Source: Plasmopara viticola
Taxonomy: Eukaryota; Oomycota; Peronosporomycetes; Peronosporales; Peronosporaceae
Length of the DNA: 64,000 nt
Assembly: GCA_001695595.3 (NCBI GenBank)
Contig: MBPM02000002.1
Coordinates: 1,333,443 to 1,397,442, forward strand
Direction: 5' to 3'
A program made the position numbers and the translations under genes. Numbering within the stretch: the stretch's first letter is position 1; each line of letters opens with the position of its first letter. Shown one piece after another: positions 21,881 through 35,497 of this stretch. The notes under the pieces are model-generated. The model saw only the letters and a program-made list of their open reading frames with translations, searched no databases and was not told the origin of the DNA.

Positions 21881-24800
21881 AAATTATGTAATGCAAACTC
21901 AACGAGTGAAAGCATTGGATTACAATGCGTTAGCGTATTCGTGTAGACACTGTGGAAGACTTCTTCAATGAGGTGTGATTATATTTAAATTGGTGTCAAG
22001 CACTTAAAATCATTTTTTATGCAGGTAAGGCAATAATTGACTCTTGTTCTTCTTGTTGTGATTTATGAATAGCGCTGCTATTTCAACACAGTCGGCCGTG
22101 TTCGTCATAGCCACGTTAGGAGCTATTTTGCCTAACTGGTAAACAATAATTTGATATGTCGACGGACTCGACAAGGGGCTATTGAGCTTATAGCACTTTT
22201 TGGTACCGGCAAACTTACTAATGGTGTGACCGTAGTTGGCAAAGGGTTTAAGCGCTAACACACTTCGCATGTGCGCATGTACGTACAGAGCCACTTATGC
22301 AAATCGTAGTACCAATGATGTCTTCATTCGTCTTCTCTCATCCCGTTATTACTTCACATGTACAAGTGAGTGCACAAGTATACAAGATCTACTGAGACCT
22401 GCCAGAAACCAACGAATTCAATCAGATCTTTAAGATCGACCCTACAATGAAGTAGACCGTCTGTCCACTCATATTGGTGCGATTGCAATCACTGCAAGTA
22501 AGTTGGACACACGACATAAGCATCTTTTCTGCGACAAGATGTCGCACTGAGGACTCTCACTTGGCCCCTTTTCCATATTCCTGACGACTTCGCTCGTTAT
22601 CAGATGCTAGTATGGGCGTCGACAAGCACGTTAAAGTTCATATGGTTTGTGTTCGATGAGGACCACTGATAGTTTAATTTAGGGTTATCCTTGCCTTTTC
22701 GAAGTGCGAGCATTGTTTGTGTTTGCGTGCCACTTAGACGACATGGTGCACTTGACGCATGTTACAACCAGTACAACTAGGAAATAAACAAAATGGCGAT
22801 TTGCTAATACGGAATTTATAGACCATGGCACTTTGGACACGATTGTTCCGTACAGGAGCCACCGAAATGAATACTTTACAAGTCATAACTCCCATCTTGC
22901 CATTTTTTGGGACAAGTAGGGCGTCTTTATCGCCATCCTCGTGGGTGCATGGTGTAAAAAATTACAAAAAGCTCGAATTATGATGATGCACTCAGGTATG
23001 TACTTCATGTCAAGTAATGTCTTGTATAGTACTTTGGGCAGAACTTCCTGGGCTGGAGCGAGATGACTCGCTTATGGCCGACCTCATCAGGTTGCATGGT
23101 AGCGCTGAGTCAATGGGACTATCGCGGATAGCATTATTCGTCATAGTCTAGGTGCGTTTATTGACGCATACAAACGCATCCTTGTGCTGGCTTTTTCAGC
23201 ATCGTTTAATGACCTAGTAATCCTTAGTAGACGAGATTTTGCTGGGTCAGATCTCGCTCGGTAAAAAATTAACGGAGGATTGTGTTCAAGGCCATGCCAA
23301 AGCGGCTTTCGGATTTTTGGATACCTTGATTGTTTACAAAGCAGTTGAGGAATTAAATATGTTTTGTCGCATAAACGCATATGGTAACGAAGGCGGATTT
23401 TTTAGCCCTCGTGACCTTGTTGTCTTCAAATTGTGGTTTCAATGGGTTTCCAATAATGACTGGTCTCCTTCATGCAGCGAGTAAGCCGGAGCTGGTTGCT
23501 TAAAGGAATTCTAGCTGCTTAAACAAAGCGTGGGCTTTGGTCGGTGGCTATCGTTCTATAGGTAGAATTTATACGAGTTATTCTTGTTATAGGTTGGTTG
23601 CATATTTCAACATGGGGATTAATTTTTACAGGCTAATCGGTGTAACTCCACAGGGCTAACAACTTACAGTTACTATCTGGCACACGTCTCCCTGTCAATA
23701 TGTCAGAAGCCGTTTTCACTAGACCATGTACTGCTTTTCGGTAAGCTCCCCCGTACTAGGTAACATCTTTTGTATCTTCAATACACCATGTATATATCAC
23801 AATAAAGATTAACCATGGCGCATACTAAGTTTGTCTAATTCGCTTCACTCTTTCTCAACAAAATTCTGGACTTTTTAAGACCATACAAACTATATTAAAC
23901 CGAAAATATGTTTATCAGACATCATTGTGATGACTTGTGTCGTTTTTATCAACATCAAACGAGTCTAGAGATTATTTAAAAAACAAAGTCTAGGTCAACC
24001 GACTAATTTGTGGCCCGTATTAAGTGCATTGAAAGGGTCTTAAGAAGGTAGCATTCATGTTTCTAAGAAACCAATCAAACTATCACTGTCGAAATCTACA
24101 CAACTTGAAGGCAATGCCGTCGGGCGACGATTTCGTCGCTCGCAGAGCACGTGCATTGGCCAGAGTCTAATGCAAGTGAAAACAGACCAAATGACATGGT
24201 AAACAACGATCCGCCAACCTCGGTATCGAAGGTTGAAGAGGCAAAATGCTTACGCAGACGAGTTTTGAGATGCTTCTGAGCGTCATGATCGCACCATCAA
24301 ATCGAGTCGCCTAAAGGAACCATTGGATGGAACGATGACATACGTTCTCCAGAGCCACAAACCTGCAACTTGTATGTCACATATTTTGTGGCCAATTTAC
24401 TCACTGCGCACTCCTCATACTCTGTCCCAGGGCTCAGTTGTATCGGTTTTGTCTGCTGAGCCAAATCTTCAACACCTCGAGAGCACAAAGTTTTATCACA
24501 GCAATGTAAATTTTGCTCTATTCTAAATTTGCAGGTGAGCTATATACTCCTTTTCGACACGACGGTGTGATCACTCGAACGGCTACGTCAGATTCTAAGG
24601 CATTAAGACTCCGATCTTGATAAACATATGAAGAGGCTCACATTAGCTTTAAGGGTCAGGTAATTAGCTACACAAGAACTTCTTACGTAAATTTTTGTGC
24701 TCATTTGGCGGCCCATAGAGCGGAGGCCTGATCCAGGTTGTGCGATCCGTGCCGGTGTTACTCATGCTCCATAAAACACACTAAGGTGACAAGGATCCAT

Positions 24801-26899
24801 TTTAAGCATTCGGTGCAAACATAAAAGAAGCTTCATGCTCTTCTCATACTTCGCGGTAGATTCAGCAAAGGTGGTGGTATGAGTTTGCTTGAGTGAAGAC
24901 TGGTCGTCGACTGCCACAAAGCTTTCATTATGAGGCCTATGATCCGCAACATCATTTTCCTGTGAGCAGAACATACGAAGGAGAAAGTTTTGTTTGTTGT
25001 CCTCATCCTTATAAGTCTAGGGGTGAGGACGACAATCCTGCTGGTCTTTACAGCTGAAACACTTCAGTGTAAGTCGAAGTTGGACCTTGACCCCTCCATA
25101 TCATTGTCTCTGGCATACGTTTCACGCCGAAATGCACTCTTCGCGATAGTGACGCTCACCATCATTTTCAAGGAGATGTAATGTCCCAGCGCTATGACTA
25201 ATACTGAATTTCTCTTTGCTACGATGTCGCTCGCAACCGACGTTTAACAGCGCCAGAAGGAGCTGGCAAGACGTATCGCCACAGTCCCGTTACGACTATC
25301 GTAGCTCCGAATTCCCCATATTAATCAGACTTGATTTTAGGTCTTGAGCGACTAGCGCCATCTCTTTTCGATCAAGTTGCTTGACGTTCGCTCTTCAAAA
25401 TAGAGGGTGTAGCACTTCGTGTCAATTGGCTTGCGTGGGAAGGCTTTGTGTAAGCCAACATAAAACACTGGATGTAATTGCACTCATTGAAAAAATGTCT
25501 AAGGATTTACGCTGAGCCTTTGTAGCTATGCACCTAGATGTTCTGATGAAGTACGAGTGTGGACTTGAATCTGTAATCGTGGGCATATTGTGGCGTGTTG
25601 TAATATCAATTTAACTTTTTTGGTTTGGTAATTTTGCCCTGTTGGACAGAGGGTCCTTTCTTAACATTTTAATTCAGACATATTAGCATCGTTAAAGTCC
25701 TAAGACACTAAGTCTGTTCAGCACAAACTTTTTTAAATTGCTTATGCTATGTGGTGGAATTAAAAACGCAAGCTGCTCGGCCATTAGTCCATAATCAAGC
25801 CCTGGATTACACTGAAAATACATTTAAAAAATTGGCTAACGCATTCACGTGAAGTGGTGTGTCGCATGCTAAGGCATGAACGGTATGGGCTCAGTACAAT
25901 CTCGGCGAGTAATATCGTACAGCTTCAGCGCCTAAGTGTATACGTACACACTTTGTAGCACGTCTTCGACGAAACTATTCTCTTGCTATGTTTGTTATTG
26001 ATCCGCGTTTGGCTTGCTTTGGACATGCCCAACCTGGTGCCAAGAATCAGAAATATTCTTTCTTGAAAAGAGCCCGCAAAGCCGGTATGTGAGGCCGAGG
26101 CAGTCGATTTTAGAATCTATTATAGCTTACGAACATGGTCAAAGAGCAGCGCAGCATATTACCGTGTTCGACACAGCTGGTTCTTCGACTATTTTGCCTT
26201 TTTCGTCATTGAAAATTATTATACCATTGCTGCTTAATGAGGCGTTTGGCATACCGAGCATTGAAATTATACTAGTGGTCTGCCGCAAACTCAACAAAAC
26301 CGACATATATGCTTATGGTGCAGCCTTATTTGACAAGCATTTCGCACACTGTAGAGATTTGCAAGTGAGAAAATGTTTTTTGTACAGCTTAGGCCATTAA
26401 CGTTGGTTTCATACGTCTTTGCTGACTGAGGTGATTGCCAAGCAGTGTGTCGTATGTCTTATTAAGGTTAAGAAACTCAGGTATTGCACACATTAACCAC
26501 TGCTATTTTTTTCATTCGCCTTTGAACGAGACCAAAAAAAGACGCATCTCTAATCTCACCAACAGTTTTCTGTCAAAGTTCTTAAGCTTAAAGCCCCTTA
26601 GGAATCTAGCAAATTTAAACACATGTCATTCAACTTGTATGGCCATGGATTAGATCCTATATCGACATGGTCACAGCTTGACAAGAGCCAGCTCATAATT
26701 TCAGACCATCTATTCTACATTCCTATATCCAACCTTACCTCTAAATTGAGCTTCGCAAGAATAAAGAAGCATTCGGTCATTCCGTCCAAAAGTGAGAAAA
26801 ATGTGTTGCAGTGCATACTAACGCACAATCTGTACGCATCAAGAACTTCCTAAGTGTATTCAGAAAGTAAGATAGCATACTTTGAAATGGCACCTCAAT
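21881..26899. other. centre of the inverted duplication, no intact gene
   Basis: No intact gene is seen. The longest ORF (26014-26400, plus, 128 codons) and one at 22010-22294 (minus) share a weak pattern (AALF-x-x-H) in mirrored positions, so the arms may continue inward in a more decayed form; retroelement integrase would be expected here. Other ORFs (for example 23239-23484) have no recognisable motif. Confidence 0.4.
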
Positions 26900-28310
26900 T
26901 TAAGCGCGACATTTCGACTACATTCCTCAGTGTCTGCTTGTAGCAGCGCGCTACTACAGCAAACTGAATGAATCATCACTAAGCGGTCGATTTTGATCTA
27001 TTAAAGCAAGGATTGGCGCGTGAAACAGCCGTTGTCAAATGCCTCGTGGTGAATTTTTCTAATCTTCAAAAAAAAACAGGCAGCGACCTCGCAACTGCCC
27101 TGTAATTCGCTATTTCCTTGTATAGGTAATTCGACAGCTGAGCTACTTTTTTAATCCTTCTGGCGTAACGGAATTGCTCAATCCACAATGTAGCAGGATT
27201 TACCATAGGCAATTTTTTTGATAATATAACTTAGAAAGAATTTGTTCTACGCCGAAGACGCCTCAATCTGCATTTGCGTAAAAGTAACTTTTGACCACGC
27301 ACTCGAGCTTTACTCGCAGAAGGCTTTCTATGTCGGTTTTTTTCACGCTATAAATGGCAGTAGACAAAAACGTCACTCTGTTGCATATGCCCTAGGGGAC
27401 TCATACAATTGCATCTCAAGACGCGTACAAGTCGCAGGTGCGCTCAGGAGATCTCAAAATATATTTTCTAGACCGTAGAGTTGAAGTGCTGACGGCTGTT
27501 GATGGTATGTCTTCCACTTGCCTACGGAGTCGATAATAATCATTGACAAAGTCGATGCACTCTACATTATGTATCCCGTCAAATTGTTTAGCAGCATGTC
27601 TACTCTAGAAATCGAAATTCGGTTATCGCAATTAACTAGTTAAACGAGTGCGCGATGACTAATCGCCATCAAATACTGAATCTCGCGCAAAATGCCGGCG
27701 CGATAGAAAGAGACTTACCTATCCTGATCCTTCCCGCCCCATGCTTTCTGCAAAAAGACTTCATCGACAAGGCCACAGTGTTTCATTGGGATTGACCACT
27801 GCCGCGTCATAAAATATATGGCGCTTGCTACAAATTCGATTTTGTTATGTACAACGCTTTCATGTGCTTTCACCGGAACGAAATTCATCAGACAAAATTC
27901 TACCAAAGACGTAATACATAAATTATGATATATCCAAACTCAAGATTTACAAGGTGCTTTAAGTACCTTCCTAGCGTTTTTCATGCCCACTTTATACTAT
28001 AGCGATGAGAAGTCACCGGCCAAAAATGCCACCTTGAGGCATGTCATCTCACTAATCTATGCTCGTGGGTAGCCCTTAAAGTATGTCGTTCGTACCATTG
28101 ACGGCTTGAGATCGGGACATATGGTGATGCCTTTCGATGAATGTAGAGCGGTGTTTAACACCGCGTGGGGACTCTGGAAAGCGAAGCTTTAAAATGAACG
28201 TCGATGTAGACGTCAGTGCGTCAATGTACAATCGTGTCAGCAATGAAAATGAAAAAAAAACGTTGATATCATCAAATATAAGATAGAAGCTAATGGCGCG
28301 CATCAAACAG
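26900..28310 (-). mobile_element. Ty3/gypsy pol relic, right copy (RT to RNase H)
   Basis: On the minus strand, 27715-27906 reads FVASAIYFMTRQWSIPMKH then GLVDEVF. Near 27500-27580 it reads DFVNDYYRL and EDIPSTAVSTST, matching the gypsy block DLTDGYYQL...DIPLTAVSTPSG. Near 27290 it reads YFYANAD. Near 27000-27110 it reads NYLYKEIANYRAVARSLP and LFHAPILALIDQNRP, the thumb/connection and start of RNase H. These agree with the left copy and are somewhat better preserved. Frameshifts and stops remain throughout. Confidence 0.78.
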
Positions 28311-30949
28311 CCTTATTTCGGACAAGATATGTCCGAGATAGACCCGTAAAAAAGGGCAATAGAGCTCGGCTTTATACCCATATAGAGAAAGCAACAATTG
28401 CATGATCGACGTTAAAATCAGCCTGATTTCTATTCTGTAAGCTTGATATGCGCAAGGCATCCATAGTACAGCTTCAAGGCTTATAAAGCTGACAGCATAC
28501 CTTCTACGTACGTTGTCAGAGCCACCTCCTTGATACCTCGGCCTATGACCAACTAGTAGAGAGCAAACGCTGCTAAGGCTCACACGAAGAGCATCGACAG
28601 AACCTCGCCCTTGATACTATTATCAAAAGATCACGACATCGACAATATTCAACAAATGATGCTTTCTGCGTGCATGGCTCAGTGGCTTCAGAGACACCTG
28701 ATGCACCGAATTCTTACCGTCGAGTCCATTAGTGTTCATTTCCAACTTGGCGATATCCAACACATCGACCAGCTTAGTTCAGTGTACGCTTAAATAGCGC
28801 TTTAGTTCAAGGCAAAAATGAATTCGTACATCGTCAAAGCTTAGCTTGAAATAAGCCACGGCACTTTTCTCCGATCAACTCAGGGATTATGTACTCAAGC
28901 CATGCCATTTCCAGGATAACTCCAAGCCTTTGAAGTATAAAGAGCGCTTTACACTATCAAATTTTTCCACCACGATTCTTTGTACAGTAACAGTAGCACG
29001 TTAGTGTGCTCATAGGTCCTCAGCATATGGCTGAGTTTCTTCGACCGTCGAGCATTGGGTGTGTTAGCTCGACGCCTTGGTAGCGATAAGGACACTCATG
29101 GCTTGTCGAAACCGTGAACGTCAAAGGGCTGCCGTCCAAAGCGGCCTCGACAGCCAACACCGCAGGCTTGTAATTACGACCAGACACATTCTCAAATGCT
29201 AAAGCCTATTGACCTTCACATTGTCTCTGAAGCTTTAATCAGCTTATTTCTCTTACTAGTGGACAGCCCGACACCCATTAGCTGTTCCCGCTGCTTTGCA
29301 GGATAGTGGCCAACTATCGAGCCGCTGATACTCAATCTTTTTAACTTTGCCCTGGCCATGGTCCCACTTCAAATGGCAGCATTGACGGAAGCTCATATGC
29401 TGGTCGACGGCGTCAAAGTTCGATCTCTTCCTCATCAGCATAGATGCGATCCATGAGACTCAGATCACCCCATTCAGTATTAACAGTTAATAACTAATTT
29501 TTCCCCGATGATTTTTAATCATTCCGGCTGTTGATACATGCGCTCAACGGCACGAAACGATCTCATTTTAAGATGTCGTATAACCATAAGCACCTCCGTT
29601 GGCGTCGCGCCCTTGTGCAAGCCCGTCTGATAAGAATTACGACGGTCGCCAGAGGATGTGGCTGGCTGTCTCAGTCAGCAAATTTCGAAACTTCTGACCA
29701 ATCAAAAGTATTTTTTAATTTACCCCGGCATGTTGCGGAATAGTGGGACCGCATATGGTACGCATAACCGAGTGGCGGAAGGCTTTGTCCAGTTGGCGCT
29801 TCACCTCATCTTAGGTGATAGTTACTATCTTAACTGAGGTTATGAGCTAAGATGTTTAGTAACTTTTTCTTAAAGCGAGTTTTGAGATGGCCAATATCTT
29901 TCTATCGCTTCATCCGCAACAAAGTGAACATCGATATCATTTCCACTTCTTTGACCCAGAATGGAAAACTATCTTTTTCCTTCCATACGAATAACTTTAC
30001 ACTCACCGTGAGCGGTTTCGATTTGAGCGAGTCATCCATCGTAGGTGCAGGCGTCATCGACACAGACGAATCGTCATCTTCAGCTGAAGACTTGTCATCA
30101 GAGTGTTGAGAGCTCCTTCAGAAACGCTCTGACCGTTGTGCGACCAGATGTGGCTTCCCTTTACGACCAAGCAGAACAATTAACGTATTTAGCCTTTCTA
30201 TATGCTCGAAGTCAATGAGCAAAGTACTGTAAACCTCTTAGACGACCAGCCTTCACTACTAAGCAACAGAGTGAATACTTGTGCTACTGGGCTGCCGTAG
30301 CTTTCGATTAGAGAAAATGTGAGTTGTGGTCTCTGTCCTTTACTTACTACTTAGAGCCAATGCAAGTCGCAGATCCGACTCCGACTCTATTCCTCTTTAA
30401 AGTTTGAGCTAAGTAGCTCTTACATTTCCAATCGGGACCTGTGCCATTCGACAGCTGTGAGAAGGCATTTTTTATTCCCAAACTCTAAAATTGTGTAGGT
30501 GTTGGATTGATCACAAAGTATTTTAAGGTGTGACGGGTTCACGAAGTATTATGTCCAGAGATGCAAGTATAAATCTGTTCTGGTAATGAAGTCATTTCGG
30601 TTTACTTCAGTATGCAAACCAATATATATTTATATCATGAAAAGTGGATTTCTAAAAAGCGGAGACTTTTAAGGAATAGTGCTTTTCATTATAAATCCTC
30701 GGCTTGTAGATATATATCGATTTGATCTGCAGCGGTGTGTCAATGCCGCAAGTGCGATTTGTGTCTCTTGCTTTTATCTTTACCATAAGCATTTACATTC
30801 GCTTTCTGCGCTTTTGTTTTTCAACTACGTTGTCGCACTCGATGCCTTCTTCATGATTTAAGCCTTAGTCTGTCTGCAAGGTCTAGTGGCGCTTAACGCT
30901 GCAGCCTTTATAAAGCCTTGCGTCGAAAAGTGTTGCTTTGTGTAAAAGC
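28311..30949 (-). mobile_element. probable 5' (gag/protease) part of the right gypsy copy
   Basis: The minus strand carries ORFs (28290-28583 and 28076-28306) whose wording, such as YGYKAELYCPF and YIDALTSTSTFI, matches a plus-strand ORF at 19760-19954 in the left arm (YGCTAERYPFF, SIDALTSI). By position upstream of RT these would be protease or gag. No D-S-G protease triad or zinc knuckle could be read. Between about 28600 and 30450 mirrored homology to the left arm is weak, and no gene is recognised. Confidence 0.4.
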
Positions 30950-32410
30950 GTCGGACGCTATTACGTCAGGGGATGTTTTCACTTACAATTTAGGTGCGCT
31001 TTAAGCATTTTGGAGGCAAGGCTGAAGCGCTCGTACGACCGCTGACGGAGTGATCGCGTGGTGACAATTACACGGACCATGCGGATAGTAGTAATAAGGA
31101 GAAAAATCTGTGTGCTTAATAGATCACGCCAATCGCTCCTAAATGATGCATCCAAATATTTTGCACAGTTTATGTGAAGCGAGACGAAAGCTTTCACCGG
31201 GAAGTATACGTTTTGACCACTTGACAACAACTCACAAGTATTTGAAAAAAAACAGCTTGAGACAAGTATTCAATAGTGTAGCATTGGGACACAGGACAAG
31301 CTACAGGACATGTGACGAAGAAATTGATGATTCGCACGAACGTTTTGCGCCAATAGTTTAAGAAACAATGCACGCGCTTAATGGAGGTACTGATGTGATG
31401 GGTGTAGAAGGTGATGAGATGGGTTCGCGTCATTTATACGACTCAAAAGTTGAAGGTCTCAAGTGTGCATTGTGGCAGGTGGCAACGTCCAAAGCACTGT
31501 ATCTGTGGGTGAATACGGTGGAGCAGCTGATGTAGATGATGGAGTCACCTAAAGCTATTAAGGTCCGCATGATCGCCTTGGACTCAGAAATCACAGCTGC
31601 CGATCGTACATGAAACATACGTATCTTACGTAGATTCTTACTGCCCACTAAGTGGATCTACGTGGGAAGCCGTAGACGCTAAAAATGTGTTTTGTAACTC
31701 TGTTAAGGTCACAGAAGATATATATATATATATATATCCTGTGGCTGCAAGACTGTACATTGTCAACTCTTTGGCACAGTTGACGCGACACGTCTGTTGC
31801 AGTATCTGCCCTTTGAATTGGCATATGTGCTCAAGCACGAACATGGTGAAGGAGAGGATACACGCTACCTGTTGTTTATTCACGACCAAGAGCATGCTAT
31901 TTCAGGCACTACAGAACTCTGGTAAATGGTATTTGCAGTTGTATGATCTTGGTCCACAGATGACACACTAGCAATTGGAGCTCAGTGTGTAATTGTGACG
32001 CTGTACATGTGGCGTGACCGAAACGCTCGCCGAGGAGATGAATCAGCGGCACATGTGATGTGGTCATGATGCTTACAAAGCCTTTGGTCTGATGGGGGCT
32101 TACCATACGGGGCCGCAGCTCATTTGTAAGCACGTGCTGCCGATCACGAACTTGATGGTTGCCGAAGAATCAAAGCTTGTTCAGGAAGAAACTCGGACGG
32201 TTAATCTACAGGTGTAGATTCAGACAGAAAAACGTGGAACAAAGACGAGATAGAGACGATCGTGAGTCTAAAGTGTGCCAATTGTGCAGAGTATGTTCCC
32301 TGGAAGGGTGGCCGACGAAAGGCTGGCATCCCTAACGCTGACATTTTGATTGACTCGTCATCGCGAAGTGAAGTGATTGCTCTCGAAAGCAATGCTTATA
32401 AAACTGATTA
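30950..32410 (+). pseudogene. decayed ORF of unknown family (right copy)
   Basis: This is the counterpart of 16650-17740. It reads HALNGGTDVMGVEGDEM at about 31370-31420 and CAEYVPWKGGRRKAGIPNAD at about 32285-32345, ending in a stop after ALESNAYKTD. An (AT)10 microsatellite at 31718-31737 has expanded inside it. Function unknown. Confidence 0.4.
31718..31737. repeat. (AT)10 microsatellite
   Basis: Twenty bases of perfect alternating A and T. The mirrored left copy (around 17430) does not contain it, so it expanded after the duplication. Confidence 0.9.
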
Positions 32411-32733
32411 ATCTTAAGGGTCCGATCAAGCCACCCTTGCATATCCATCGGCGATTGTGGTGTATTGTATTAAAGCAGCGAGGAGAAATGCGGTATTAAA
32501 TAGAAGTCGAGTAGCTGTTTATTCATCTCGGAACTTATCACATGTCGAATCAAGTGAAGTAGCGAAAAATCACATTTAAGGACGTGACAGCGGCTTCTTG
32601 AAGAAAACTAATGAATACGATCGCGAGTCAGCAAATAACGAAGTTGACTTTTAATGATTTGACCGTGCTGCAGCCAGCACTTGAATTATGTTTTAATTTA
32701 CGACAAACAAATATGAAAGCCGACATGGCTTTT

Positions 32734-33981
32734 GGCTCATTATTGGCTTGGTGTTTATTAGATTGATATTATGAATACTGAGCAGCCACGAATCGGTCAT
32801 TTCTTACGAAGCAAGCGCTATATCTCATTCGTCCAACGCACTCGTTCGGTATCAGTTGGTATGTGGTAAAAACCCTTCGTTTGGATCCCTCCGTGTCGAC
32901 ATGCGCACTCTCTAGGGTTTGTCATTCTTGGAAAGCTTGTAACTGCGTACGACCACACACGATTTAAAAGACGTAAAATGCGCTTGATTCCACATCTCAG
33001 TTATCTTGATAGTGTCAAGAAGTTGCAGTCCTGCAACTCTTCCAATATTAGCCCAGTCACTTTCATTTTCGTAATGGACCTCCATTGTGCATGCTTATCG
33101 CGCAGAGGGAGAGATGAGGATGCCGCCAAACGCATTGTGCTTCAGATACCATCCCGACTCTAGTATCTGGTATTGTCCGTATCTAATATTATGCTTGACT
33201 GACGATGCATTCGCCTTGCGCCGTTGATCGTCCGGTAACTTCTGGCGAGCCTTGACACGCGCCAACTCATGCGCCAACGAAAACGCTAGAAAAAATTTCA
33301 GAAAGTTTCCTTTTTGAACTCGATCAGGTGTCGCCGTCATCCCATGCCGTTCACGTGGTGCAATAAACAAAATATCGCTCGATCAAACAAACGTTTTTTA
33401 AGCCAGACTTCGACCTTGCTCGGGGTTGGCGCCAACGGATTGCTTTGGCCCACGTCATAGTTCGCCAAAAGATACCGGACGATCACCAGCACAAGGCAGA
33501 TACATCGCCAGTCAAGTATAACATCAGATACGGACAATAGTAGAGACCAATCGGAATGGAGCACAATGCGTTTGGCGGCATCCTTATCTCTCTCTCTCTC
33601 TCTCTCTGCGCGATAAGCATGCTTAATGGACCTACCGAAAGCGACTGGGCTGATGTTGAATACAGTTGAAGGACTCCAACTTCTTGACACTACCAAGCTA
33701 CTCGAAATGTGGAACCAGACTCACTTTACGTCATTTAAATCGTGCGTGGCTGTACGCAATTACGAACTTACGAAGAATGAAATCGCCAGAAAACAGAGCG
33801 CGCACATGGACAGGGTGGGATCGAAGCGAAAACTTTATACTCTGTATCAACTAAAGCCGAATAAGTGTGTCATACGAAAATAAATTTAGACGATTGCGAC
33901 GTATTACGTGAAAAATGACCGATTTGTATCTGCCCAGTAATCGTTAAATCAGTCTGGTAAACACCAACCCAAAAATGAGCC
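32734..33981. mobile_element. foldback-type element with long inverted repeats (right copy)
   Basis: The ends are GGCTCATTATTGG and CCAAAAATGAGCC. The element sits at the same place as 15154-16338 within the mirrored arm, with the same flanking sequence (GCCGACATGGC on one side, CAATTGT on the other), so it was inserted before the segment was duplicated. Its arms encode KSCVAVRNY, and the main strand (32890-33420, minus) keeps LAHELARVKARQKLPDDQ and ESGWYLKHNAFGG. Confidence 0.6.
33587..33607. repeat. (TC)n microsatellite inside the repeat ORF
   Basis: About ten TC units interrupt the repeat-encoded ORF. At the matching place in the left copy (about 15952-15966) the run is shorter, so it is a repeat-length change that shifts the frame. 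Confidence 0.85.
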
Positions 33982-34051
33982 AACAATTGCGACTTAAAGT
34001 TTCTCCTTTAATCCAAGCTTGAGCCAACGATTGCAACAGAGATTTTCTCCT

Positions 34052-34279
34052 TTAGCAGAAAGCTACAGCACCGATGGCGGCAGCTACCACAGCTACCAAA
34101 GTCACAGCAATCAGCTCTTCTCCGGCGCCATCAACGGCTACTCCAAATACCATTAAAACAATCGAAATGTCCCTCCAAAATCTTTCTTGCGAGCAAGCAT
34201 GAACGATATCGCTGATTCTAGCAGGAATGCGCTCGTAGATTGTACAGCAAAGATAGCAGCGCACAGGAGAATAGGACAA
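34052..34279 (-). pseudogene. conserved small ORF with hydrophobic C-terminal segment (right copy)
   Basis: The frame reads FWRDISIVLMVFGVAVDG, then ELIAVTLVAVVAAAIGAVA and stops two residues later, which gives a single-pass tail anchor. It matches the left copy at 14856-15090. Upstream, a different frame (34153-34596) is also conserved (VAEIETYGINHVKIQAA), so a frameshift has probably split one longer gene. Family unknown. Confidence 0.35.
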
Positions 34280-35497
34280 AAGGACGCGCCGTGGTGACGT
34301 CGCTCCGTTGCTGCTTGTATCTTGACGTGATTAATACCATAAGTCTCGATCTCCGCGACGCGTTCGTAAAGGTCAAACAAATTATAAAGCACTTTAGAAC
34401 CAGCTCCTTTGTTGTTGTGGCGAGTAATGAGTAACGTAGATAACTTCGATATCTTTTGAGAAATAAGGTAGGATCGCCGCCAAAAAAGGCTTGTGTCGTT
34501 AATTGTGAGGTCAAAGCCAAGGTCATGTTGATTTGGATACACGAAACTCGCTCCTAGATCAAAGAAGCAGATCCCTCCAATTATGTGTCGGTGCACTCAA
34601 TAAGCAGCTAGCTTACCGTCATAAAGCTTAAGTGTGACATGAGCAACTGTTCCCATATAACTTGTATACGTTTTTACTCAGCACTTACTTCGGCCAGATA
34701 TAGAGAACGATTACGTTAATGATTTTAACAGCCGCATCAAGCAAATATCGTCCTAGTATCCCCGTGAGCTCTCCATAAGCAACTTGATAAAATCTTAAGC
34801 CACACTTAGCAGGATGACTGCTAGCTATAACGTGTTGGCGCGTTCTCCACCAGTTGCTACTTCATATATTTCGCCAAGATACAAACATGAGCGCTCGAAG
34901 AAGTCAACCTTCCCGTGCTCGGCTCATAAGACGTCCACTTCGTCCAAAAGAAATGGGAATGAGAGTCAGGTCACGCCTGCAACATTCATAGCCGCGATAT
35001 ATAGTCTATAGAACGATATATGTTTGTGCATTAAACGCTTATGGCTATACTTGGGTTCGTGCACTCATTAGGGGCCGTCAGAATGAAGTACGATAAAATA
35101 AACGGACTGTGAAATGATAGGAGTACTTTCTTCGCTTGGTGAGAGGCACGTCTACAAACTCAAAAGAAGCTGCTGTGCACTGGTGCAGCACAAAAAAAAC
35201 TCGCTGCGTAAGGGATCTCATAAGCATTTTATCACTTAATGCGAACTACGAGGAGCGACCATTACACGCTAATGAAGAATCAAAATATAAGATGCGTCAT
35301 TTTGTAGTCATTTTTTTAACGATTTTTTCTACGATGGCGTGGTGGCGCTAAATAAGTGCCTCAGGAACTCACGGACCGTAATCAAATTGGAACGGCTATG
35401 GATTATAACACACTTAGAGATAATAATATGAAATGAAGGAGAAAAACGGGGAAAAGAGTGTCGAAGTCGGGAAGGAGCGTGCGAATAAATCCATGCA

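Larger units (their letters stand above)
26900..35497 (-). repeat. right arm of the large imperfect inverted duplication
   Basis: This is the mirror image of 13715-21230; example pairs are given with the left arm. It contains the same items in reverse order: gypsy pol relic (26900-28310), upstream gag/protease-like DNA, the unknown decayed ORF (30950-32410), the foldback element (32734-33981) and the hydrophobic-tail ORF (34052-34279). It is about 1 kb longer than the left arm because of indels. Confidence 0.8.

Noticed and set aside
31143..31361. CRISPR-like or tandem array structures in the repeat region
   Set aside because: Repeats are long mirrored segments and microsatellites without regular spacers; a eukaryotic nuclear context makes CRISPR implausible.
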